Of a stretch of DNA of 64,000 nucleotides, positions 38,866 to 46,614 are shown in pieces (within the stretch, counting starts at the first letter, position 1; each line of letters starts with the position of its first letter). The stretch lies in contig JAKZAN010000110.1 of assembly GCA_023053545.1 (NCBI GenBank), forward strand, positions 1 through 64,000, given 5' to 3'. The notes under the pieces were generated by a model, which did no database searches, was not told the DNA's origin, and saw nothing but the letters and a program-made list of their open reading frames with translations. The translations under genes were made by a program, and so were the position numbers. The DNA is from Lepidurus packardi. Lineage: Eukaryota > Arthropoda > Branchiopoda > Notostraca > Triopsidae.

Positions 38866-39168
38866 TGACGTGAATTTCTTATAAAATATGGAAATAAAAT
38901 GAGGCCTGCGTTGTGTGTTGAGGTTTGGGGTAAGGGCCTTGTCCAACTTGATACAATCACTAGAAACAGAGGTCTTGTAAAATCGTCAGAATTTATTAAA
39001 AAGAAACGTAGCTACAAAACTATAGTCACATGGGAAAACGAGAGGCGAGAACCGGAAAAAAACGGCAGGGCTACCAACCCCTTGCACCCTTGGTCCAGAA
39101 AGATGCAAGAGGGTACAAAATGGGGCGGGAAAAGCAAATGTTTCAAGAAAGCAGTCAAATTCACAACA
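38866..39168 (-). repeat. 5' LTR of the BEL element
   Basis: This is a 303-bp direct repeat of 33209-33511 with no difference found by eye. It contains the promoter and transcript start in element orientation. The two plus-strand frames that begin in the two LTRs translate identically as far as the LTR extends. Confidence 0.93.
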
Positions 39169-39252
39169 ACCTTACTTGACCTCACCTGACCTCACCTGAA
39201 CTCACCTGACCTTACCTGACCTCACCTCACTTGACCTTACTTGACCTTGACC
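39169..39252. repeat. BEL target duplication, right copy, and remainder of CT block 26
   Basis: ACCTT (39169-39173) is the second copy of the target duplication. 39174-39252 then completes the interrupted CT block and ends in the usual TGACCTTGACC border. Confidence 0.9.
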
Positions 39253-39726
39253 ATAAATTACTTATTTAATTAATGAATTACTGATTTAGTTCATGAATTA
39301 CTGACTTAATTAATGAATTACCGAATGAACTCATAAATTAATGAAGTAATTCATAAATCGCTGAATTAATTAATTACTGACTTAATTCATAAATTACTGA
39401 CTTAATTCATGAATTACTTAACTTAACTAATTAATTACGGACTTAATTAATTAATTACGGACATGATTAATGAATTACGGACTTAATTAATTAATTACGG
39501 ACATGATTAATGAATTACGGACTTAATTAATTAATTACGGACATGATTAATGAATTACGGACTTAATTAATGAATTACGGACTTACTGAATTACTGACTT
39601 AATTCATGAATTACTGACTTAATTCATGAATTACTGACTTACTTCATGAATTACTGACTTAATTCATGAATTACTGACGTAATTCATGAATTACTGACGT
39701 AATTCATGAATTACTGACGTAATTCA
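39253..39726. repeat. AT satellite block 27, cut at its right side by LINE copy A
   Basis: A normal left edge is followed by a class e/g pattern with the GGACATGATT segment present three times, then a run of GACGTAATTCATG units. The block stops inside a 20-bp unit at ACGTAATTCA, where the LINE 5' end begins. The conserved right edge found in every other AT block is missing, and it is not found on the far side of the LINE nest either. Confidence 0.9.
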
Positions 39727-39761
39727 CACTTCCCTGCACGCAAGCGGTCAGGATAGACGTG
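39727..39761 (+). promoter_or_regulatory. Inr + DPE internal promoter of LINE copy A
   Basis: The element starts CACTTCC, which fits the initiator with the A at 39728 as +1. AGACGTG lies at 39755-39761, so AGACG sits at +28 to +32. This is the downstream promoter element arrangement known from insect jockey, Doc and I elements. Copy B has the same motif at the same distance although the surrounding bases differ. Confidence 0.75.
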
Positions 39762-40275
39762 TCTTACATGCAGTGCGAGTTATCAAAGAAAAAAGTCATT
39801 AAAATTAGTAGCAGATACATAGTTTTTGTTCGTGATATAGAAGTTGTGTATTGGTTGATTTATTGTTACAATTGTTGTTTTGTTAGCCGTTCGTTGGAGG
39901 GAGAGGGTGTTAATATTGAGACAGTTGTGACCAGGCAGCTGCAAACAGCTGGTGGGTTTATTTTTTCGGTTATAGTGTTTTTTGGAAGTGTATATTTGTG
40001 GTGGGGGTTTTTCGTTGGTGTATGATTTATGTTTAACAAAGTGTTTATGATTGTATAATTGTATAAAGGGAAGGAAATTTGTTTTCGAGTGCTAGCGTGT
40101 TGACGTGGCAAGGTGTGGCACGAGCACGCTATCATCCGGACTGTCTAGAAGACGGGCGTGGCTTGACATCACCACACGTGACGCGACGCGCTTGGACATT
40201 GGTTACGGATTTGTTCTGCTCGTTACGGTTACAGAGATAGTTTTTTTGTTCTGGTTTTCGTCTTAGTTGTAGCAA
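39762..40275 (+). other. 5'UTR of LINE copy A
   Basis: This is non-coding, T/G-rich sequence between the promoter and the ORF1 start. It is only patchily similar to the 5'UTR of copy B. Shared words include a GACGTGGCAGGGTGTGG-like stretch and GGGCGTGGC near the end. A 37-bp motif that is doubled in B appears once here at about 40120-40160. The minus-strand and plus-strand short frames across it have no recognisable product. Confidence 0.75.
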
Positions 40276-43086
40276 ATGGAAATGGAGGATTCCAGCGAGG
40301 ATGATTTAATCGTCGTCAGGAAAAGAAGTAAGGAGAAATTAGTAGTAGAGCAGGAAGAAGGTCAGTCCAGTGAAGATCCAGGTTGGAAGACTGTGAGGCC
40401 AAAGAAAAAGATAAAGGGAGGGGCAGGAAAGGTGGCAAAAGTTGTGGAGAAAGATACGGAGAAAGATACAGAGGAAAATACGGAAGGAGAATGCTTAGTA
40501 GTTGAGGAACGAGAGGTGTCAGTGATTAGCCAAGCGGATAAGAACAATGAATATGTAGAAGGAACAAAGGACAAAAGACCAGTCGTGGGGAAGTTGATAG
40601 AGGAGGGAAAAAACTTTAAGGGGGTCAGCCCATTTGCTTTAGGAAAAGCTATTAAAAACCTGGGGATCACGGCAATGGAGACAAAAGTGACCAATGGGGG
40701 GGAACTTTTGTTCTTCACATCCCAACCGGATATAGTGGAAAAATTATTGGCAATCAAGAGTATTGGGCAATGGAAGGTACATATGCGGATGGCTAAGCCC
40801 CTAATGCTGCAGCACGGGATAGTCAAAATATGGGGTACATCCAGAGAGGAGATTATGGAGCAGAATATAATGGGTCTATATTCAGTCAGAACATTGTATA
40901 GCTTCCGAGAGAGCGAAAAGTTTGCCACAGGGGCATACCACGTTACTTTTGAAGGAAATGAACTGCCTAGTCACCTTAATATCGGGTTCTTTAAAGTTCC
41001 AGTGATTCCATTTAAGCCCAAACCAATTAGGTGCTATAGATGCCAGAGGTTTGGGCACGTAAGTACAGTGTGTACGGCCAAGCAGCGCTGTGGTTTCTGC
41101 GGGGACGACCACAGAATTGAAAGTTGTATGAGGAAGATACAGGGTATGACACCCACGTGTGCTAACTGCCGCGGCAGTCATTCAGCGGCAGACACAAAAT
41201 GCACCGTTTTTAAGAGGGCAATGGAGGGCGATCAAAAAGCAAAACCAGGACTTCAAGAAGAACCATCCCAATCAAAGACCAAGAAGACACCTGACACCCA
41301 AGAAGTCGAGACGGCGGCGGAAGTGATACCGCAAACAAGCACAGGCACACAGAGACTCACGTACAGGGAGATAGCCGCAGGGACGAAGAAGGTTACGACG
41401 GAGGATGGTAGCAAAAGACCACCGGAAGCAGAAAAAAGCAGGCCAGGTAAGCAAAAAGAACAAGGAAATGGTCACAATGACATTGACAACTGCGAGGTAA
41501 GGGGAAAACCAGGGGTAATTCGGACAATAATACAGAAGGTAATCAGAAGGATTATCCCAATAATTTTAAACGAAAGTAGCTGGGAAGAGAAAGGTAGGCA
41601 GTTTTTATGTTTGGGAAAAGAGCTAATAAGGGAGGGAGAACTAATTACAATATTGTTTGAATGGGGACCGGCGCAGTCAGGTTTCAGACGAGGACGAAGC
41701 ACGGTGGATCAACTAGTCAGGTTGAGCAATGAAGCTCACCGAGTATTCGAAAACGGAGAGGTTTTAATTGCTTTATTTATAGATCTAACCGCTGCGTATG
41801 ATTCAGTTTGGGTAGACAAACTTTTATACAAAGTAGGGAAAAAAGGAGTAAAGGGAAAAATTTTAGGATTGTTGAAAAGCTTTTTAACCAACAGGACGAT
41901 GGAAGTGAGAGTAGGACGAAGTTTGTCTAGACAAGTAAATCTAAAAAGAGGAATTCCTCAGGGGGCGGTGCTCAGCCCATGGCTTTTTAACATGATGCTA
42001 GCAGATTTTCCCTCAAACGAAGATAAAGCAGGAACGTCACTTTACGCAGATGATGCAGGAATTTGGACAAGCGGGAAGAACAGTGATACGGCGATGGAGA
42101 AAATGAAAGGGGCAGTAGGGAAAGTGGAAAAATGGTGCAAAGAAAACGGGTTTAAGATATCCACGGACAAAACGAAGTACCTGATGATTACAAGGAAACG
42201 TAAAGCGGAAATTAAAAAGAAAATCAAAATCAACGGAACAGAAATAGAACGAGTTGAGAGTGCTAAGTTTTTAGGAATTATTTTTGACACAAAATTCAAT
42301 TTTACAAAGCATGTACAACACATAAGAGAAAAGGGCATGAAGGCTGCAGGTATTTTACATAAACTAGCGGGGAAGACATGGGGTGGGGATATTAACATTT
42401 TACTCATGGTTTACAAGAATTTTATACGGTCAAAATTAGAATATGCCAGTTTTATATATAAACACATTAACACTAGGAAACTCGAACTAATAGAGACAGT
42501 GCAAAACAAATCAGTCAGAATTATATTGGAGGCAACGAGAACTACACCGATTGGGGTGTTACACTGCGCTGCAGAAGTGGTGTCGATTCAAAGAAGAAGA
42601 ATTTTAATGGAGCAAGCATATTTTAACAGAATGTTAGAATGTCACAGGAACGATCTCGTAGTACAAGAAATAGCGAACAAAAATTCAATGTTTTGGGAAA
42701 GTGTGTCCGAAACGAAAAACAAAACCAAAATACCTTATGTCATGCAAGGAGATTATTTTAAAAATTTGTTACCGCCATGGGAATTCAAAGGTCATCAGAT
42801 AAAAACCGCTGTCCCGGGAAACAGGAAGGAAAAGTGCAATCAGCAAACAGTGCAAGAAGTTTTAATGTTTTTAGAGAAGGAGTATGAAAATTTTAAAAGG
42901 GTTTTTACGGACGGATCAAAAGATACTGAGGGAAACTCGGGATGCGGGGTTTACATGGAGGAAATGGGGGAGACAAGATCATACGCATTAAACAAAGCAA
43001 CGACAGTAATGGCTTCCGAATTGCACGCGATAATACAAGCGATAAGGTGGATTGAGGAAAAAGAGCCGGATAACTATGTCATATTG
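40276..43086 (+). pseudogene. LINE copy A: ORF1 fused in frame to RT/RNase H by internal deletion
   Basis: The first about 463 residues match ORF1 of copies B-D, with an acidic/basic N-terminus, an RRM-like region and three CCHC knuckles at about 253-309. At about 41665-41673 the frame jumps to the RT motif SGFRRGRSTVDQL. Against copy B this removes about 1.7 kb: the ORF1 end, the whole endonuclease and the RT N-terminus. The deletion keeps the frame open, so one 943-codon frame runs to 43107, where it ends inside the inverted insertion. YADD is present at about 590-593 and the first RNase H Asp in FTDGSK. The endonuclease is absent, so it cannot move on its own. The part before about 42690 is clearly diverged from B, while the part after it is nearly identical to B. 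Confidence 0.85.
43072..43086. repeat. 15-bp target-site duplication, left copy, of inverted LINE fragment
   Basis: AACTATGTCATATTG here is repeated exactly at 43632-43646, on each side of the inverted fragment. It encodes NYVIL of the RNase H domain. Confidence 0.92.
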
Positions 43087-43105
43087 TTTTGTTTTTTGGT
43101 TTTTT

Positions 43106-43144
43106 AAGACGGCCAACGTCGCGTTCGCGTCGCATTACCGTCTT
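43106..43144 (-). other. 3'-terminal hairpin of the inverted LINE fragment
   Basis: AAGACGG and CCGTCTT form a 7-bp stem around a GC-rich loop, the same structure as at the 3' ends of copies B, C and D. Its presence right before the tail in an independently inserted copy defines the true 3' end of the family. Confidence 0.75.
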
Positions 43145-43256
43145 CGGCTTTCTGTTTTTTTTTTTCCTTTTCTCTCTTTTTTTTTTTTTTTTTTTTTTTT
43201 TCTTCTTCTATTCTTTTTGATTTTTCCACATATTCACTGATATTTCCTCTGTGTAC

Positions 43257-43628
43257 TTATATGTTTGTTATGATATCGGTTGTTTTCAAATATTTTAAAA
43301 GACAATTTTGTGCTATGTACTGATCTTTCTTTCCGCCCTCCAGTGCCGTTATAGTTTCGAATCTCCAGGCTATTTTACTATCTTCTAGTTTTTTCTTGAG
43401 TTCCTCCCTTTGTTCTGAAAACTTCTCACATCTCATTACCAAATGTTCCGGGCTTTCTTCCTCCTCCTCACAGTAACGACATGTGTCACCTTCGGTCATG
43501 TTGAAGCGGTGTAGCCATGACCGGAATCTCCCATGTCCACACCTTATTCGTAGTAAAACAATGGCTTCTCTTCTTTTCCTGCTGTTTATCCATTTGTTGG
43601 TCCCGAACTGGTACGTGTTCTGAACCAT
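43257..43628 (-). pseudogene. C-terminal ORF2 fragment of the inverted LINE insertion (123 aa)
   Basis: Starting at a Met inside ORF2 (MVQNTYQ), it covers only the last 123 residues, including the CCHC motif CRYC...H...C and the shared ending ITNI. It has EGDTC where copies B-D have EDDTC. It has no promoter or start of its own and is a dead fragment. Confidence 0.9.
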
Positions 43629-43631
43629 TTC

Positions 43632-43646
43632 AACTATGTCATATTG
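43632..43646. repeat. 15-bp target-site duplication, right copy, of inverted LINE fragment
   Basis: Exact second copy of 43072-43086. The RNase H frame of copy A resumes here (NYVIL, then TDSKSAAQLL). Confidence 0.92.
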
Positions 43647-43881
43647 ACGGATTCAAAATCCGCAGCACAACTGCTAGATAGCTGGGGGAACCGTTCCTAC
43701 TTTGGTCTTACACAAAGGATCCAAAACAAAATGAACCACTTAAGGACAGACGGGTACACAATAAAGATTCAGTGGATTCCAGCACATAGAGGGATCAGGG
43801 GAAATGAAATGGCGGATGGAGCAGCAAAGGAAGGAAGGATGAAAGGGGAAGAAATTAATCACAAAACAACATGCCAGGAGC
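43647..43881 (+). pseudogene. LINE copy A: continuation of RNase H domain
   Basis: This continues the RNase H domain with the third Asp in LTDSKSAA and the HRGIRGNEMADGAAKEG region. It ends at TTCQE, where the B-C-D array was inserted. It has GNRSYFG and EMADG as in copy D, and RMKGEE where B-D have RLTGEE. The next coding bases of copy A are at 61675. Confidence 0.85.
43868..43881. repeat. 14-bp target-site duplication, left copy, of the B-C-D array
   Basis: AACATGCCAGGAGC lies directly before the 5' end of copy B and recurs exactly at 61661-61674, directly after the tail of copy D. It dates the array as an insertion into copy A. Confidence 0.88.
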
Positions 43882-43916
43882 CAATCCAGTCCGTACAGCG
43901 TAGCTAGACAGACGTG
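43882..43916 (+). promoter_or_regulatory. Inr + DPE promoter of 5'UTR monomer 1
   Basis: CAATCC gives an initiator with +1 at 43883. AGACGTG at 43910-43916 puts AGACG at +28 to +32, the spacing for a downstream promoter element. The same spacing in the diverged copy A supports function. Confidence 0.75.
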
Positions 43917-44465
43917 TATACAGGCAGCGAGTGAGAATAAAGAGAAATTTAGCAAAGTTAATAGTTATTGTGTTTTTGTTGCATGGGATTGTGTTCAAAT
44001 TGTTATATTGTTGGTTCTTGTGGTGATAATCATTGTTTTTGTTGATTTATTTATGGTGTGAGGCAGAGGGTGATCAGCCCAGGCTGATGACAGCTGTTGA
44101 GTTTGTGACAGAAGATTGATATAATTTGAAGGTTGTTTTTGGTTGTGGGAATATTTGTTTGGGTGTGATAAGGTGTTATAAAGGTGTTTTTGTGTGGTTT
44201 ATATCAAATAGGGAAAGAAATAAGTGAAATTAGTGAAAGACAACAGACGTGGCAGGGTGTGGTGCTGTGGCGCTAATATCTGGACGACGTAGTAGAGGGG
44301 CGTGGCTTAGGCGCGCTAGCACCTGGACAGCAGTGTAGAGGGGCGTGGCACAACGCCACAAAACGCTACGGGATACATAGGGCACTGTTTTGTCTGTATT
44401 GCTTTACCGGGTTGATTATTGGGTGGTGTTAAAGAGTGAATTATTTCTATTTTACAAATATATAG
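43882..44465 (+). repeat. 5'UTR monomer 1 of LINE copy B (584 bp)
   Basis: This is a direct tandem repeat with 44466-45049. Both copies are exactly 584 bp with only a few substitutions. It begins CAATCCAGTCC and ends CAAATATATAG. It is GT-rich and non-coding, and contains two imperfect 37-bp repeats at 44270-44306 and 44313-44349 that share TAGAGGGGCGTGGC. Confidence 0.93.
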
Positions 44466-44500
44466 CAATCCAGTCCGTACAGCGTAGCTAGACAGACGTG
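44466..44500 (+). promoter_or_regulatory. Inr + DPE promoter of 5'UTR monomer 2
   Basis: Same CAATCC initiator (+1 at 44467) and AGACGTG at 44494-44500. Transcripts starting here would carry one monomer, and transcripts starting at 43883 would carry two. Confidence 0.72.
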
Positions 44501-45049
44501 TATACAGGCAGCGAGTGAGAATAAAGAGAAATTTAGCAAAGTTAATAGTTATTGTGTTTTTGTTGCATGGGGTTGTGTTCAAATTGTTATATTGTTGGTT
44601 CTTGTGGTGATAATCATTGTTTTTGTTGATTTATTTGTGGTGTGAGGCAGAGGGTGATCAGCCCAGGCTGATGACAGCTGTTGAGTTTGTGACAGAAGAT
44701 TGATATAATTTGAAGGTTGTTTTTGGTTGTGGGAATATTTGTTCGGGTGTGATAAGGTGTTATAAAGGTGGTTTTGTGTGGTTTATATCAAATAGGGAAA
44801 GAAATAAGTGAAATTAGTGAAAGACAACAGACGTGGCAGGGTGTGGTGCTGTGGCGCTAACATCTGGACGACGTAGTAGAGGGGCGTGGCTTAGGCGCGC
44901 TAGCACCTGGACAGCAGCGTAGAGGGGCGTGGCACAACGCCACAAAACGCTACGGGATACATAGGGCACTGTTTTGTCTGTATTGCTTTACCGGGTTGAT
45001 TATTGGGTGGTGTTAAAGAGTGAATTATTTCTATTTTGCAAATATATAG
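44466..45049 (+). repeat. 5'UTR monomer 2 of LINE copy B (584 bp)
   Basis: Second tandem copy of the 5'UTR. It ends GCAAATATATAG and then runs on into the leader before ORF1, while monomer 1 ends ACAAATATATAG and runs into monomer 2. The 5' ends of copies C and D fall within the last 11 bases of this monomer. Confidence 0.93.
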
Positions 45050-45132
45050 CGATAGTTTGGTGGAGTGACGAAGACAACGACTCAAAGGGAGTTGGTTGTA
45101 CGGATCACGGAAAAAGTCCAGATTCGATAGGT

Positions 45133-46614
45133 ATGGAGGACGAGAGTGTTCAGTCAAGCGATGATGAAATTATTATGGTTAAGAAAAAGGGTAAGGAGAA
45201 GGGCAGAGCAAAGGGAAAGTTAAAGGGAGGGGCAGAAAAGGTGGCAAACGATATGGAGGAAGAAGTTGGTACGGAGATGGAAGTAGCAGTAGCGGAACAA
45301 CAGGAAGATGAAGATCAAGGCTGGAAGACGGCAAGGCCAAAAAAAAAGTTAAAGGGAAGGGGAGAAAAAGAGGTAAATGATACAGAGAAAGAGACAAGAA
45401 CAGAGAAGATAGTATTAGTCGGGGAGAAAAGAGCGGGGTCTTTTTCTAGCCAAGACGAGGAAAAAAGGGAAAATGGAAAAGTAGAAGAGGGAAAGGATAA
45501 GCGGCCGGTGGTGGGGAAGCTGGCAGAGGAGGGGAAAAATTTCAAGGAAGTCAGCCCTTTCGCTTTAGGAAAAGCGATTAAAAATCTGGGGATAACGGGA
45601 GTGGAGATTAGAGTAACCAATGGGGGGGAACTACTTTTTTTTACATCACAGCCGGAATTAGTATCGCAGTTATTGGCACTCAAAGTGATTGGACAATGGA
45701 AAGTACATATGCGTATGGCAAGGCCTTTAATATTGCAGCACGGCATAATCAAAATATGGGGAACGTCCAAGGAAGAAATTTTGGATCAAAAGATTAAGGG
45801 ATTATACTCAGTAAGAGCGCTATACAGTGTGAGGGAGAAGGAGAAGATTGCAACGGGCTCCTACCATGTCACATTCGAAGGCAGTGTTTTACCTAGTCAT
45901 CTGGAAGTCGGATACTTTAAAGTACCCGTGACACCATTTAAGCCGAAACCGATCAGATGTTACAGATGTCAAAGGTTCGGTCACGTAAGCTCAGTTTGCA
46001 CGGCCAAGCAGCGCTGCGGATTCTGCGGGGACGACCACCGCATTGAAAGCTGCATGAGGAAGGCACAGGGAGTGATACCCTCATGCGCTAACTGCCGCGG
46101 CAGGCACTCGGCGGCAGATACAAGATGCGCCTTTTTTATAAGAGCAATGGAGGGCGGACAAAAGGGGGTACCAGGAAACCAAGAAAGTGTCAGCAACTCA
46201 GCAGAAAACCAAAAGAGCATTGAGAGTCACAAGAGACAAGCCGAGACAATTGCGGATGAATCACCGCAAGCAAACGTGCAGTCACAAAGGCGGACATACA
46301 AGGAAATAGTCGCAGGGGGGAAAAAGAGCACGGCGGAGAACGAAGGCAATCAAGGACGACAGGAAGAAGAGACAAGAAGACAGGAAGACAAAAGGGCAGG
46401 AAGGCCAAAGGAGAGAGAAAGCCCGCATGAAGACAGGGCTAGAAGCGAGGATAAGGGGAAAGCCTTGATACAGAAAATTATTAGAAAAATTATACCAATA
46501 ATAGTGAGTGAACATAGCTGGGAAGAAAAATGCAGGGAGATGGTAGCTTTGGTAAAAGAACTTATTAGTGGGGGAGAACTAATCACAGTAATGCTAGAAT
46601 GGGGTGCCCTTTGA
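45133..46614 (+). CDS. LINE copy B ORF1 protein (493 aa), RNA-binding
   Basis: This would be the nucleic-acid-binding protein that coats the element RNA. The N-terminal 120 residues are strongly charged and hold a degenerate internal repeat (KLKGGAEKVANDMEEE and KLKGRGEKEVNDTEKE). Residues about 125-265 look like the RRM-like domain usual before knuckles in this group. Three CCHC motifs follow: C276-C279-H284-C289, C295-C298-H302-C307 and C318-C321-H325-C332. The C-terminus is basic, then a hydrophobic/basic helix (KIIRKIIPIIVSE). The frame is open to an upstream ATG at 44974, but that extension lies in the 5'UTR and is broken in C and D by a small deletion, so I use the MEDESVQ start. It overlaps ORF2 by 16 nt. 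Confidence 0.9.
   Translation: MEDESVQSSDDEIIMVKKKGKEKGRAKGKLKGGAEKVANDMEEEVGTEMEVAVAEQQEDEDQGWKTARPKKKLKGRGEKEVNDTEKETRTEKIVLVGEKRAGSFSSQDEEKRENGKVEEGKDKRPVVGKLAEEGKNFKEVSPFALGKAIKNLGITGVEIRVTNGGELLFFTSQPELVSQLLALKVIGQWKVHMRMARPLILQHGIIKIWGTSKEEILDQKIKGLYSVRALYSVREKEKIATGSYHVTFEGSVLPSHLEVGYFKVPVTPFKPKPIRCYRCQRFGHVSSVCTAKQRCGFCGDDHRIESCMRKAQGVIPSCANCRGRHSAADTRCAFFIRAMEGGQKGVPGNQESVSNSAENQKSIESHKRQAETIADESPQANVQSQRRTYKEIVAGGKKSTAENEGNQGRQEEETRRQEDKRAGRPKERESPHEDRARSEDKGKALIQKIIRKIIPIIVSEHSWEEKCREMVALVKELISGGELITVMLEWGAL

Larger units (their letters stand above)
33209..39168 (-). mobile_element. Complete BEL/Pao LTR retrotransposon, minus strand, 5960 bp
   Basis: The element has 303-bp LTRs at both ends that read identically by eye and begin TG and end CA. 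It also has a tRNA-complementary primer site, one uninterrupted gag-pol frame, a purine-rich tract before the 3' LTR and a 5-bp target duplication. The domain order (gag, CCHC, aspartic protease, RT, RNase H, integrase) and the single frame fit the BEL/Pao (Belpaoviridae) family. The lack of LTR divergence and of stop codons points to a very recent insertion into the CT satellite. No env-like frame is present. It may be autonomous, but activity cannot be read from sequence. Confidence 0.95.
43087..43631 (-). mobile_element. 545-bp 5'-truncated LINE insertion in reverse orientation
   Basis: Read on the minus strand, this is the last part of an ORF2, the 3'UTR with its long A run, the terminal hairpin and an A/C-rich tail (AACCAAAAAACAAAA). 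It is 5'-truncated within the ORF2 C-terminal region. Exact 15-bp duplications on both sides show a genuine target-primed insertion into the RNase H domain of copy A. It belongs to the same family as copies B-D. Confidence 0.92.

Noticed and set aside
38841-38960. Upstream 40-codon extension of gag-pol into the 5' LTR
   Set aside because: It crosses the primer binding site and LTR end. The ATG at 38840 directly after the primer site is the more credible start.
44974-45132. 53-codon N-terminal extension of ORF1 in copy B
   Set aside because: It is 5'UTR sequence, and the frame is broken by a 13-bp length difference in C and D, while MEDESVQ is kept in all.
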